From Dactylonectria macrodidyma (Eukaryota > Ascomycota > Sordariomycetes > Hypocreales > Nectriaceae): a stretch of DNA of 64,000 nucleotides. The position numbers and the translations under genes are program-made. Each line of letters starts with the position of its first letter. Position 1 is the first letter of the stretch. Shown here in pieces: positions 22,589 through 35,300 of this stretch. The DNA is taken from NCBI GenBank assembly GCA_020744425.1, contig JAGMUV010000001.1, forward strand, positions 1,922,001 through 1,986,000, written 5' to 3'. The notes below the pieces were generated by a model. That model did not search any database and was not told where the DNA came from. It was given only the letters and a program-made list of their open reading frames with translations.

Positions 22589-24333
22589 TTTGTGGAGGGG
22601 GGTGAAGAGAAGACGAGGAAGTCGCGGTGAGCGGTGGCTGAGGCGAACGATGCGAAGCAAGTATACGCTGCGAGTAACTGTTGAATGAAGTTGTAGATGG
22701 GCGACTCTGCACCGCGCTGTTGCGAGATGCCAGTGTTTTGCGGGTGATGTGATGGAAAAGAATTCGCTGCAATATGCCACTTAAACAGAACACAGAGATG
22801 AGAAGTGGGAGATGGCAATGAAAAATGCCACTGCCTCGAGACGGAAGTGGCCATTTTAATACTTGTGCCATTCGACGCCAAAATCCGCACAAATCTCGCA
22901 AGCATGGGTTGTCATGATGGCGGTTGGCTAGTGTCGATCTGGGGCTGACCAACCAGATCAGATCAAACTAGCTCTATTCCAGAAGATAAGTTGCTCCATG
23001 ACCGAGTCGCCCTACTGATGGATTGAGTGAGATCATAGCTATGAGGTTCTCCTTCAGCTTGATACCTAGAACTAGTTGGATACAGTCATGTAATCGTCAC
23101 AGCGGCGGGCGAATTTGCTTGTAGTTCAGAGGAGTGGGGACCGGCCCGTTCATTTAAAGTGGATCGCCGATCTCCACTAGTACGGGTTCGGGCCTTCGCG
23201 GCTTTTCTGCCGCGGCCTTTGTGCGGCGCTTGATTGCTGCTTATTAGATCAGACTCTACCCTTGATCTCCATCAACTTGACTGCGAGAATTGCGCGGTGA
23301 CGAGGATTTATCAGCTTCAGGTGATGGCACTGGGCCTAGAACACCATGGTTCGTAACGCATTATCCAGGCATACCACGGGCTTCTAGAATCAGCCATGAT
23401 ATTGCACATGACGCATGGACGAGAGAAGAGTGAAAATATTACATTCTGTCCGTCACATTCTGTGTAAGCGAACGACAAATCTAGATTATTCAGTGCTAGT
23501 ATTCCAACGTCTACCTAACCGTCACAAGCACATAGACCCATGTTTGATGTGTTAAGAAGCGCAAAGGCGGACTGTCTCGTCCGATATCTCAATGTGCGTC
23601 GGAGCCTGAACCAGCCTGGCTGTTGGCTCGGGCTTCATTCCTACCAGGCTTCGCCTACAAGCAGATAGGTCCAGAATAGACGACGCTTATTTGTAGGACA
23701 TGCAGCCGACCGCATATGTATACTTGACGCGTGTCAACAATTATTGGAGAGGGACGATCGGCCAGTCAATATTACAAGTATAGACGGACATACCCTATCG
23801 ACAGGCTGTGTATTCCTAGGCTGCGTCCGTTGTGAGTTAAGTGAAGGCGTCAAAACGTGTTGATGGTTCATTGCGAACTGCAGGACACAGCCACAACGCC
23901 TCACAATAAGGCATTCTCGCTCATAGTCTGCAGATAGCCCGCCAGTTTGACAAACCTAAGGACAGCCACTTTAAAAAAAAATCGAAACATAAACGGAACC
24001 CTCAATGACCGGCTAAATACTACCATTATTTAGATATTCGAAGAGGAGATTAGTTTGACAAACCGAAAAAAGAACACCAAGCCACGTGCGATCCAAAAGT
24101 GCCAAGATTAAATTACCAAACAAACTTTCCAACATAAGCGAAATGAGAAATCTAGGTACAGCCAAGTTGTCAGCCAGATATGGACGAGCCAGTTGAAGCT
24201 GTAGTGAAAGCAACAGAAGCCTCGTAGTATGAGCACCTGCCTCTCAGATCCAGAAGTTCTTGTCGTTTCGCAGAACACATAGTTCACGAGCCTCTTGAAC
24301 AGTATTCTACCAGGCTGTATCATAGCCATGCTC
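22589..24333. other. 1.7-kb spacer, promoter of the copper ATPase
   Basis: The first few hundred bases to the right of the copper ATPase start (to about 23,000) should hold its promoter. The remainder has no protein-like frame, tRNA or clear repeat. The sequence is somewhat more AT-rich than the flanking core genes. Confidence 0.5.
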
Positions 24334-26087
24334 CTAGAGGCGATCGTTCTGAAATGCGAACTTGACCTTCAATTCGTTGAACCAGCAGATCAAGGTTCCC
24401 CTCATTGGAGAACATTCCCAAGTAGACTTCTCCCCCTCATCGTATTCTTGCCTTATTATAAATCTCACAGAGTCCACGGCGGCCACACTTAATGCCGGGC
24501 GATGAGGTTCTGCGCATTTTCGCATAGAATAGCACAGATGTGAAGGTGTCTGGCACGTTTCAAACGGATCTAGCCCCACACAGCATTGTCCCACGGCCAT
24601 CTGCGTATTGTCGTTATACTCAAACAGAATTCCCTTACAGTGACGGGTCTGTGCATCATAGTATGTCTTGGTACAGATGACATTCTCCAGCGGCGCTGAA
24701 GAATAGAAGGGCGGTCCAATGAACGTGTTGTCACGATCTGGTGAATATGGTGGCATTTGGATCTCACCGCCTAGGGAGGGGTACACGCCGACGTTCTCAA
24801 TCGAACTTCCACATTCGGGCCGGTTATGCACAATCGTTGGCCAATTTGCTGTTTTCTCGTGATGTCTTCGGTGTTGGTGCCATGATAGGGCCCGATCGTC
24901 AGGTCTCCGGAGAGTTTCATACGAAGCTTGCTCGTTAGATGACCCGAAAACTCTTGGCTTAGGAGGAGCTCACCAAAAAGCAAGGTAGGTGAAGTAAGAG
25001 ATTGAATCTGCCTCTTATCAATCTGACGCCGAAGCCGACGATCGGGTTGTTAGAAGTGAGAGGTACGTAAATCCAAACGAGATTTTCTCGAAATTCAAAT
25101 GGAAGTTTGTTAAATGTTTCCTGGGCAAAGGGGGATCTCTCCGTATGGGCATGTATTGCCTTGGTAAATTGGTGCCAGTAAAAAAAGGTCAAGCCAGTAC
25201 AATTGCGGGTAGGGATAGTCACAAAGCGTGAACATGTAGGCCCAGAGTAGGATAGGAAAAGGCACCGCTTCAGGTCAGGCGGAGCGGGCGTATCCCAAAT
25301 TCTGATTGTTGTCGCGCTGGGGATGCTAAGCCGTGCTCGGTTGAACTGTCCATGTTAGCCTGGTTGGCATCGGAAGATGAAGATGGCCACCAACCTTGAA
25401 TTCTATAGTTACGCAAGAAAGCGCTGCAGAAGGTTCAATCACGTACATCTTCAGAGTATCTCTGGAGTCGTGTTCTTTGGGAACCTCTCGCAGTCGCTCA
25501 ATTTTCGACAGCCCATCTTGATCAAATGTGAGTCGCATGAATCCTAGGTCAGATGTCAATGATGCCTCCTGCTCCTCCCGGCTCCAGGACTTGATGGTTG
25601 AAAGAGAGTAGCATGATGAGACATCTGCGGTAGTCTCTAGTTCGTGTGCGAGGCCCATGACGCTAGAATACTGCCACAAGTGCGCGGATGGCGAGTAGCT
25701 CCAAATCATTCTACACAGCTCGACAGGCAGATGTGTAAATGCCGAAAGGGCGTATCCCTTGCTCGCGATAGTACGAAATGCAGTACTGATATTATCGAAA
25801 CGAGGGGGAGGGAGTGGGAAATGGTGAAAAGGCGTTCTTGATCTCGCTATGAACCACAAGTTCTGAAGGATTTTTGGCTTGTTGGGGCTTTCCATTCTGA
25901 AGAGGTTCACACAGTCATTGTGAAACGTCGCGCTCTCGTCCGATGTGGTGCACGGTCCGCATGGTTGGAATTGACAGAACATCTCAGTCGGGGATGAGTT
26001 TGAATCGGCATAGCGACCAGGATTAGCTAGAAAAGGAGGTGCATCGAGCATTCTAAAGGCATCGTTGATTTTGACGACTGTCGACAT
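24334..26087 (-). CDS. F-box-like fungal hypothetical protein (multi-exon)
   Basis: Exon 1 runs 26087..25395 (231 codons). A clear 49-bp intron (25394..25346, GTTGGT...ACAG) joins in phase to exon 2 at 25345..25067. A second intron starts at 25066 (GTACCT, TCTAAC branch point, GTCAG acceptor), restoring the frame NLVWIY|IDKRQIQS. Beyond that, two frames both look coding, and the join before the last stretch (24831..24334, ending at a stop) is uncertain. The segment FTHLPVELCRMIWSY is an F-box-like helix that could contact Skp1 in a ubiquitin ligase. Other visible parts (CSRFVTIPTRNCTGLTFF, HCKGILFEYNDNTQMAVGQC) match a large uncharacterised family in Hypocreales, as I recall it. The odd double-frame region may mark a frameshift and decay. 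Confidence 0.55.
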
Positions 26088-27954
26088 TAATGGAATACAT
26101 AGGCCGTGTTGGAGTGAACCGATGGCGTACCTGACGTGATCCGATCACCGACTCCGAAGGCGATACCGCACGCGCCACATCGTGAGTAAACACGAACATG
26201 CAATGCATCTGCATGTTTCACTTGTCTTTTTCTCATATTGACGACCGCTGCTTCTCTTCGATGGATGAAGACAGTTAAGAGTTAAGACTCCTAAGCATCA
26301 GGGCTGTGGTGAGGTGAACGCTTGTCAAGCCACAGTCACATGACCCGAAGAGTGATAAGCTGAAGAGGTTCCATGGTACAGATACCTTACCTAAGTACCT
26401 AAGTTACTACTTGCATATCAAGGTGATTTGGCGACATGTAGATGGCAACGCAAAAACCGACGAAGTCGCATCTGCGAGTAATGCAAATAACGGGCGCTAG
26501 CATGATGGAGGGAACTGATAACTTCTGGGTTCCCAGGATCGCCCAAGATCCCAGTCTTCTCCACTATGAGCAAGTTACTACCCCTGGAACTTCCCGAAGA
26601 TAGAAGTGCCATCAGAGATGGCTAGAGGTTCGGCTCTTGCTTGGCGGATGCCAAGTTGCATATTACAGATATTACAGTGCAATATCTTACAAAGTGGAAT
26701 CTTGCCCGTGTCGCAGGTTGAAGGTGGGGGGATCGCGACTAATGAACTCCTCAATCTGTAGCGGTGGATGATTTGATCAGCTTCGACTCCGACGTGCCTG
26801 AGAGGTGATGAGCCCTACGGAGGAACCCCGGCCAAACCCCGTCCCAAATCCCGTAACCACAGGCATTGGTGCTGCATTATATTAAAACCTGCATTATTCT
26901 CATGTCTAGCTTTTTCTCATGTCTAAGTTTTCTTCTAAAAAGCCAACACGAACGCATGGAATCGCACGCTGCGCGAAGAAACGAAGCCAAGAATGTGTCC
27001 TATTATTAGGGTCGAACCAAGTGCAGGCGCCGATAGAACGGGAATAATCAACAACGAGGCAACACCGAGCCATCGCCGAAAACCCATTGCGGGGAGGCCG
27101 AAAAGCCAAGCATGTCACGTGACTGACGGGAAGGTAAGGTTAGGAGGCAAAAGGAAGGTAGGAATAAGGCCAAAGATTTTTGGAACGCCAGTCGCCCTTG
27201 ATGACTCAACGGATTCGATATCACCTGTAAATGTTCACACAATTGGCTTCTACTGCATTTCAATCCCTTGTGCTCACACAATAATGTCGTTGAAAAAAAG
27301 ATCGATTAAGGGTTTCCAAGAAGGGCAATCTTGGATTAGAAATACTGACAGTGGCGCGGCCTCATTGGCTGCTCTCCAAGGCGGCAACCGGAAGCGATCG
27401 GCCGCCGACGGTCCGGCAGTCGGAGAAGCGTCTTCTGCCTTGAACAGTGTCTTTGAACTTTTCAAAGGCGTCTCCAATAAATTGGCGTCATCGGCCCCTC
27501 GGGGTCCCCAGGGTCGCGACATCGAATACCCGTCCGAAACCGGCATAGCCTATTGCGTGATTCCGTCTCGGCATCAAACAATTTGCAAGCGCAGCGCAAA
27601 GGACGGACGGGCAGAGAATTCGATTTGCAACAATGGGGCCCGTTGCAAATCCCTCGCTGGTAAGTCGCCTATGAATGGGCTCTCTCTCGCTTCTTCTCTT
27701 GCCTTTTCTCTCTTTTCCCCTCCCTTGATTGCTCTTCTAGTTGTCCCTGCTAGAAAAGCTGCCCGTGTCGATATCTCATCTCGCTAGAGTTCGGCTGGAG
27801 TCAAGACGGCATTGCCTCCGACCCTGAGACGAACGACCCTTTGGTTTCGCTTTCGGAGTCGAACGTGATTCACAGGTCCCCTTCTCTCGTTGATTTATCT
27901 TATCAAATACATTCTCTTCCTCTGCGAGTCAATCATCACATCACAGCCGCCAGG
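26088..27954. promoter_or_regulatory. divergent intergenic region upstream of MET10
   Basis: About 1.9 kb separate the F-box-like gene (minus) from MET10 (plus). The last 300 bp before MET10 are CT-rich, and a possible leader intron donor (GGTAAGTCGCC near 27,659) is visible. A 264-codon open frame here lacks protein-like features and overlaps the MET10 leader, so it is not annotated. Confidence 0.45.
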
Positions 27955-30900
27955 ATGCCTCATCAGGATCAGGAGTCGGCCTCTAGCTTGACCAAGTTGT
28001 CGTCCAGCCTGCCTTTTGGCCAGCTCGTCCCTCTTGCGTCCATCTCTGGGCCGACCTACGTTACTGCCCAGCTCCTCGTCCAGCAGATCGCCTACAAGCT
28101 TTCCGACAAGATCTTCTCTTACTCACCTGAGACTTTCGACCTCGACATTGCTCTCAAGGACTGGGCTGCCAAGGAGGAGAAGAACATCCACGGATATTCC
28201 ACTACCGTGCTTCCCTCGCAGACCCGAGTAGGTGCTGGAGCCCTTGCACTGGGCTACATCTTCTCTCCGGACTTTGATGTCACCAAGCGCCACATCCCCC
28301 AGTCTCTAGTTGCTCCTTCGGGCAGCCTGCAGCAACTGCGCGGAACCCTCGACCAGCTGTCCCTCCTCTACGGTGTCTCCAGCCCATTCGTTGCCCATGT
28401 CGCCGCCGTCGACTACTCGGACAGCAAAGGCTTAGTCTCCAACTATGACAGTGCCCTCCGACTCGCTGAAGACCTTGGCCTCGGCTTGGTTGCCAGCGCA
28501 TCAACTTACGAGGCCCAGCACATGGCCCTCTTCTCCACGCTCTTGGCATCCCTCCTGCCCACTCTCCACGTCTACGACGGTGTCCGTACCGCCAGGGAGA
28601 CTCTCCGGGTCGTCGATGCCCTGAGCGAGACCGGCATTGCCGACTTGTACACCAAGCTCGCCTCCGAGGTCGGCAAGCTGAACACCCGCCTCGACACTGC
28701 CGGCAAGGTCGTCGAGTTGCTTAAGGCCTTCAACGATGAGCTCGGAACTATCTATGAGCCCTTCGAGTACCACGGCCACGAGACCCCCGACGTTGTGCTC
28801 GTTGCCTTTGGAAGCATCGAGACCCAGGTCACCAAGCAGGTTCTCACCAAGCTTTCCGCCGACGGTGCCAAGGTTGGTGTCATCAACGTTCGCATCTACC
28901 GACCCTTCATCGAGGAGGCTTTCCTGAAGGCCATCCCTGCTTCTGCCCGCACCATTGCCGTCCTCGGCCAAGTCAAGGATGACCTCGCCGTCGAGGATGA
29001 GGCCACACAGTCTGCTCTCTACAGTGATGTTCTCACTTCCATTGCTTTCTCCGGAAAGTTCGACCAGGAGCCCGCTGTCCTTGACGTCAAGTACACTCCC
29101 GCCCAGGTCTTGACTCCCCAGAGCCTCGTTGGCACCCTCCACAAGATCTTCGGCAATGAGGGCGAAGCCAAGACGTTCCCGTCTCTCATCCAGGCCGAAC
29201 AGTACACTTTCTGGGACCTCGACGACTCGACTGCCATCAACTCCCCCAGCGCTCTCGGTAACCTGCTCGCCAAGGAGTCCACCTCCAACGTCTTCGTCAA
29301 CGAGACTTTGGACAACCTCACCCAGGGCGGCATCATCCGAAGCGACGTCCGAGCTTCCAAGAAGGCTCTTGAGGCCCCTTACGACATTGACGAGGCTGAC
29401 GCTGTCGTCGTTGGCGACGAGAAGGTTCTCAAGGAGGTTGATGTTGTCAAGAGCCTGGTAAAGGGCGGAAAGGTCATTGTCAAACTCCCCAACTGCAAGG
29501 ACGAGGATGTGGAGAAGAGACTCCCGGTTGCCTTCCGAAAGGCCCTTCAGGAAAAGGCTGGTGAACTTTTCATCCTGGACATCTCCAACTTGCCTTCGTA
29601 TGAGAAGGACCCTCTCACTTCCAAGCTTCTGCTTGAGCTGGCCTTCTACAACACTGTCCTCCCCTCCATCTCTCCCAACAACCTCGGCGAGCTGGTCACC
29701 GAGGGCAAGACCCCTACCCTTGGAGCTGCCCTCGAGGCTCTCGCCGTTTGCCTCCGCCAGTTTGAGGTCCCCGCTGCCTGGGCCGAGGTTGAAGCCGACT
29801 ACGCCAACCCCAACCTCGCTGCCACCATCCAGAGCAACAGCTTCGTCTCTCACAAGAAGGAGGAGGCCGAGGAGACCTTGGAGCTTCAGGACTGGCAGGT
29901 TGCCGCCAAGGCCCTTGCATTCAAGGAGGCCTACGGCGCTAAGTCCAGCCTGCGCCCTGATCTGTCGGTCAAGACGGCCACCATCACCGTCAAGGAGAAC
30001 CGCCGCCTCACACCCGGTGACTACGACCGCAACATCTTCCATATTGAGTTCGACCTGGGCGACTCTGGTCTCACTTACAAGATCGGTGAGGCTCTGGGTA
30101 TCCACGCCGAGAACGACGAGGAGGAGGTCAGCCAGTTCATCGAGTTCTACGGCCTCAACCCTGCCGAGCTCGTGTCGGTCCCCTCGCGCGAGGACAACGC
30201 TGTGCTCGAGGTCCGCACCGTCTACCAAGCCCTGGTCCAGAACGTCGACATCCTAGGCAAGCCTCCCAAGCGATTCTACGAGGCCCTGGCTGAGTTTGCC
30301 ACCGACGAGACCGAGAAGGGCAAGCTCGAGGCTCTGGGTGGCCAGACTGGTGCCCAGGACTTCAAGAAGCGCTCCGAGGTTGACACTCTCACCTACGTCG
30401 ACATCCTCCAGGAGTTCAAGTCAGCTCATCCCAGCTTCCACGAGCTGATCAAGATCGTCAGCCCCGCGAAGCGTCGTGAGTACTCCATCGCTTCTGCCCA
30501 GGCCGTCACCCCCACGTCCGTCTCTCTCATGATCGTCGTTGTCGACTGGGTCGACCCCCTCGGACGCACTCGATATGGTCATGCCACTCGCTACCTCAGC
30601 CGCCTGCCTGTTGGCGCCAAGGTCACTGCCTCGGTGAAGCCTTCGGTCATGAAGCTTCCCGTCAAGGACACCGCGCCTCTCATCATGGCCGGTCTCGGAA
30701 CTGGTCTCGCTCCCTTCCGTGCCTTTGTCCAGTACCGTGCCATGCAGAAGGCTCAGGGCAAGGAGATTGGCTCCATCCTCCTGTACCTTGGCTCTCGTCA
30801 CAAGCGTGAGGAGTACCTGTACGGCGAGGAGTGGGAGGCCTACTTGGCTGCGGGAGTCGTCACTCTCATCGGCTCTGCCTTCTCTCGTGACCAGCCTCAG

Positions 30901-31134
30901 AAGATCTACATCCAGGACAGGATGCGCCAGACCCTGAAGGAGATCGCCAAGGCCTACATCGAGGACGAGGGCAGCTTCTACCTTTGCGGTCCTACGTGGC
31001 CGGTGCCTGATGTGACCAAGGTCCTCGAGGAGGCCATCGCTTCCGAGGCCAAGGCCAGTGGCAAGAAGATCGACCCGCGCAAGGAGATTGAGAAGCTCAA
31101 GGAGGAGGGCCGATACGTCCTGGAGGTTTACTAA
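27955..31134 (+). CDS. MET10: sulfite reductase [NADPH] flavoprotein subunit
   Basis: A single exon of 1,059 aa starting MPHQDQESASS. The upstream in-frame stretch lacks an ATG and looks like leader. The N-terminal half resembles the pyruvate-ferredoxin oxidoreductase-like domain of fungal Met10 (GPTYVTAQLLVQQIAYKLSD, VIVKLPNCKDEDVEKRL). The C-terminal half is a ferredoxin-NADP reductase module. It carries the FAD-binding KRREYSIASAQ near residue 838, the NADPH-binding MAGLGTGLAPFRAF near 910 and the terminal FYLCGPTWPVPDV near 1007. No flavodoxin domain is present, as expected for fungal Met10. The protein passes electrons from NADPH through FAD to the sirohaem subunit (Met5), which reduces sulfite to sulfide for cysteine and methionine synthesis. 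It is the last recognisable housekeeping gene before the accessory region. Confidence 0.96.
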   Translation: MPHQDQESASSLTKLSSSLPFGQLVPLASISGPTYVTAQLLVQQIAYKLSDKIFSYSPETFDLDIALKDWAAKEEKNIHGYSTTVLPSQTRVGAGALALGYIFSPDFDVTKRHIPQSLVAPSGSLQQLRGTLDQLSLLYGVSSPFVAHVAAVDYSDSKGLVSNYDSALRLAEDLGLGLVASASTYEAQHMALFSTLLASLLPTLHVYDGVRTARETLRVVDALSETGIADLYTKLASEVGKLNTRLDTAGKVVELLKAFNDELGTIYEPFEYHGHETPDVVLVAFGSIETQVTKQVLTKLSADGAKVGVINVRIYRPFIEEAFLKAIPASARTIAVLGQVKDDLAVEDEATQSALYSDVLTSIAFSGKFDQEPAVLDVKYTPAQVLTPQSLVGTLHKIFGNEGEAKTFPSLIQAEQYTFWDLDDSTAINSPSALGNLLAKESTSNVFVNETLDNLTQGGIIRSDVRASKKALEAPYDIDEADAVVVGDEKVLKEVDVVKSLVKGGKVIVKLPNCKDEDVEKRLPVAFRKALQEKAGELFILDISNLPSYEKDPLTSKLLLELAFYNTVLPSISPNNLGELVTEGKTPTLGAALEALAVCLRQFEVPAAWAEVEADYANPNLAATIQSNSFVSHKKEEAEETLELQDWQVAAKALAFKEAYGAKSSLRPDLSVKTATITVKENRRLTPGDYDRNIFHIEFDLGDSGLTYKIGEALGIHAENDEEEVSQFIEFYGLNPAELVSVPSREDNAVLEVRTVYQALVQNVDILGKPPKRFYEALAEFATDETEKGKLEALGGQTGAQDFKKRSEVDTLTYVDILQEFKSAHPSFHELIKIVSPAKRREYSIASAQAVTPTSVSLMIVVVDWVDPLGRTRYGHATRYLSRLPVGAKVTASVKPSVMKLPVKDTAPLIMAGLGTGLAPFRAFVQYRAMQKAQGKEIGSILLYLGSRHKREEYLYGEEWEAYLAAGVVTLIGSAFSRDQPQKIYIQDRMRQTLKEIAKAYIEDEGSFYLCGPTWPVPDVTKVLEEAIASEAKASGKKIDPRKEIEKLKEEGRYVLEVY

Positions 31135-32398
31135 ATTGCATGAGTATATATGACCTGTTATGAATGTCGCCGAAAAATTGTGTCTGGCACATATGAACTA
31201 GAGTAGCTTGAAGCGTTTGAGCATAGTCAAAAGCAATATTTTATCTTCTATCATGTGTCTTGATATCCTTTGACCCGTGTGTGAGATTGTGCTTGGTTCG
31301 GTGCTTTGGTGGGGTGGCTGGCGTGGACTGTTTGCCCTCAGGTTGGGTCCACGGCACAGAGAGTATTCAACAAGCGGACAAAATGCATTAAATCCATGAC
31401 TGGGTTGGTCCCAACGTCTTTCTCGCATTCTAGGACTCTGCTAGTATGCAACTGTGTGAACGACAGGTTGAAAACAGTGGCTCCCTGCTCACCAGCCCGA
31501 TGGTTGCTCTGGCGCTCATGTGAGAGAGAGCCAACAAAATAGCAGGAGATGAAGGGCGACAAGGGCGACAAGGACCCAATTACGACAATATCACATATAG
31601 TGCTTAACTCAGTGTCTAATTTGAAGGTTCTCATGCCAGCTTATCCCATGGCCGGTAGCTGTGGATAACTTCTGGCACGCGAATGGGTTGATGCCCAACG
31701 CCGAGTGATGCCCTACTCAGTCGAGCATGCTCGCCGATCACCACGACTTCAGCAGCCGTGAAGGCTCATTCATCTCGCTTGCCAGGACTGTAATCTCGTA
31801 ATGCTGCCCTTTCTCGTGCTGGGGACTTTGTCGTGGCCGCTCAAGGCGCTGCGACGAGGCGGTTCTGGGTGAGAGTTTGGCCATGTTCCATGTGCGGCAC
31901 CATTGGGCCTCAACCCTCTCAGGGCCCTCAGGAACGAGCGACGAAGCAGGCAGCCAGCGCGCGAGCGCCAGACCCGTGTCTCGAGACTGTCGTTCTTACG
32001 AGGGACTGTGAGAGACTCGAAGTGAATCATCCCTCGTAGAACCCAGGAGCGGCGGAGCAGGAGGCCCTCGGTCTCCTCCTCCTCCGCCGTCACCTGGGCA
32101 AGAAATCCCATGAGACTGTGAGGAAAATGTGCCTTTGGCTCCGGCGAGATGGTCCGTGCTGCGGGAGCCCTTGGTTGATGCCTGAGGTGAGCTCCCACAC
32201 TTGTCGCGCGACCCTGGGGTGAGCGCTGCATCTCGAACCAACATTCACATTTCAGGAATCAAAACACAGGTACGGTGAACAGGACCAACGCGGCCATGGC
32301 GCGTGCTGCCACGGATTTGCAGCGCTTCAAATGCAAGCCTGTCCCGTGTGCCGTCGCCATGGCTAACTCTCCCCTCCGCTTATGCTCGACGCACAACG
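31135..32398. other. boundary spacer between core and accessory DNA
   Basis: About 1.26 kb between the MET10 stop codon and the recombinase start. The first 200 bp should be MET10 3' UTR. I see no gene. If the recombinase is the captain of a mobile element, its left end should lie in this spacer, but no terminal repeat can be fixed without the right end. Confidence 0.5.
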
Positions 32399-35300
32399 AT
32401 GGCGCTCCCTCAACCACGACGCTGGAAAGGCCCAGATGCGATTAAATCTCGCGCGGAAGCCGGCGGCTGGCGCAGAGGTGAGCATTTAGAGAGCGACAAA
32501 GAGACGGGTATCTGGAGGTACGACCCAAAAGTTGAATACCAGCAAGATGCAGTGCTCCGGGTATATGCGACGTAAGTATTGCACCTGCCTTTGCAATCCG
32601 CGGATTTGGCTAATGCAACGGAGCTGGCGTTGGGATCAGTCGGATCAAGAGGAGTCTTACGAAGAGTGCGTGAAGAGGTTTCTGTGTCCTGGAGCGCCTC
32701 TGCCGCAAATGCACGAACTCAAATGTTTCTGGCGGTTTTACCAGAAGCAGTCTAAAGGTCTGCTCTGCAAGCACCCTACTGTTGATACCCTTAAGAACAG
32801 AATGAAGCAGCTCAACGGCGGACTTCATCGATACACGAAGCAACGCTTGGAGGGAACGACCGTCTCCGAGATCAATCATGTATTGTCCCTGAACATCCAA
32901 GGTCATCTCACGCTAATATCGAATGTAGTTCTTGAAAAGGCTTATGCCATATGAGGACGGTAGCGAAACCCGAGACGTTCACAGGCCGAAATACAACTTC
33001 AAACCGCCAGACCTAAAACGGCTGCTCAATTCATTGTGGAATAAGCCAGACCTTCATTACATCCACGAGAGAGACAGAATACAATTCCACCTGAAGTTGA
33101 TCTGGTTTGCTTCTACTGGGGGTAGGATCGGCGGTCTTCTCAAGAAAGGAATACCCTACAAGGTAACAAGATACGAAAGCATTCATACCTCGCACCGCTG
33201 ACTTTGAAGGACATTCACCTCGTCCTTCGACGGACAGACGCAGGCGAGCCTTATTTCATTTACCAGCTTGACCAACGCTATTACAAAAACAATCCAGATC
33301 CAAAGAACAAAACGTGAGTCCGCATCGCCCATTCCATCTAGCAAATACTCATTGTGCGCAGGCAAGGCAATGCTGAAACGGACTACCCTGTCCTTCTCTT
33401 GGACTCCGTGTCTCTGATTCTCACTCTTGCTATCGCCGATGACGCACTTAGCCTCAAAGACCTGACGGCAATGCTGAGAGGTAAAGGCGAAGGTCCAGTG
33501 GATTGGAACGAACATGCTCTTGATGTACCCATCTGCCGACACATTCATCGCAACGGAGATGTCGATCCCAACGAATCAATGCACGAGGACAGGCTCAGGC
33601 AAATCTTGTCGCAGCTCCTGGAGAAAGAGGCGTATGTCGGAGTAGCCCCCAGGATACATAGTATCCGCCGAGAAGTTGGAAGACAGCTGGATAGTAAGTG
33701 CTATTTCCTAGACATATCCATTCGCGCTCACAACAAGCAGAACTCTACACACCGGTGGAACGGAGTCAACACGTAGGACAGGCCGACCTTAATGTCTGGG
33801 GTCGAAGCTACGTCGCGGCTGTTTCTTCCTGTGACGGTTTACGGGCATTTCTCCGCGAGAAAACGAATCACGAGGCCGTCGAATATTTCCAGGGCATCGA
33901 GCGATTCCGCCAGCCTGGTCTTCCAACCACGCTCCCTGCCGCTCGGAGAGACCAATTACGGCAACAAGCCAAACAAGAACCGCACACTCCTTTCAGGAAA
34001 CTCGAGCAGATGGCATTGAAGGCATACCAACAGGATTGTCTGCGACAGCTGAGGCAGGACAGTCTCTTCGGACGCGGTCGCCAACAGGCATGTGGCGCAG
34101 ATCCGGATCTGTTGAACTCGATTATGCCTGAGAAGGGTCAAGTCGCCAAGCTGATGGCACGAACCACGCCTTTAAGCGTCGAGGAACGACTCTTGGCGAT
34201 CTGTTGCATGGTCTCCTTAGCTACCTCCTATCAAGGCGTCTTCTATCGTCCCGGCGAGGAGCCTTGTGATGGTCGGTGTCCATACTGCCAAACGGCACTG
34301 AACAGGTGAGTATTAGTTGATGTCATGGAACACGAAGACTAATAATGTGTGCAGCATCAAAACGAAGCGAAGTAGGTCAAACCACATTCACCGCTGCCGG
34401 AGAAAAGCGGTAGCTAAGAACTTGGGTGTCCTTCAATCCAAGCTAAAGTTTTGCTATTTCTGCATGGACTTTCGTAAGGACAATGAGTGGGAAGATGATT
34501 GTCAGTGCCATCTTTTAACGTCATGGAAACGGTACGGCGCAATTACCTACCGGTCCACCCAGATTCGTCCAGCTTTCTGTTTACTCTGCAAACAATCAGA
34601 ACACCTGCCGGCAGGGACGAGAATGCAATATTGGGATACAGACGCCCAAGCGATACGCCACATGGAGGAGGAGCACGACTGGCCATGGTCCTGTCGTGAA
34701 TGCAACTTTGCGGCTGATAATGCAGACGCATGTTATCATCATCTCCATGATTCCCATGGATATCTACTCGGCGAAAAGCGGAGGTTTGGATCTGCCAATT
34801 CTGGAGACCTTCTCTCTTGCGAAGATGCCACTTCAAACGACTCTGACGGATCGCCCGGAGTCGAGTCGGACGACTGGATGTCAGAGTACATCGAATATCC
34901 ACACAGTCCCTCAGAGTCGCCTGTAACTGATGTCAGTGCGAGCGGGACAGCATCGTGCATTTCACCCTCTTTGTTGTGCTCGCCAGAGACCTTTGGCCGC
35001 AATGAACAAGGCAGCGTTGATGGATCGACATCGGACGAAGAGGTCAAGTGTCTCGACAACAAACCCCCCCGGAAGGTCCAGGTCGGCTGGAAGCCCGAGA
35101 TTGACCTTGTTCAGGTTAAGGTCTTCCAGGCTGGGAGCTCGCCAGAGATACAGGATTGCGGTCTTCCAGATGCCTCGTCCTTGGATCCACTTCTCGGCCG
35201 CCCGGCCATGGCGCCAGCAGAGGTTCTTGATCTGGCTTTCACTGCCAGGTCATCGCTATCATTACTGAACACTCGCCCTTCGGACGTTTTGCTGTCAGAT

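Noticed and set aside
22589..22780. 64-residue N-terminal extension of the copper ATPase
   Set aside because: Arg/His/Leu-rich without family resemblance; the first metal-binding module follows closely after the inner ATG, as in relatives.
26993..27787. 264-codon plus-strand open frame upstream of MET10
   Set aside because: It overlaps the probable MET10 promoter and leader, has no protein-like conservation pattern or domain, and its start is far from any CT-rich promoter.
28501..30228. 575-codon open frame antisense to MET10
   Set aside because: It is a shadow of strong third-position GC in the MET10 coding strand: low-complexity Leu/Val/Glu/Gly sequence, no domain, and completely inside a well-supported gene.
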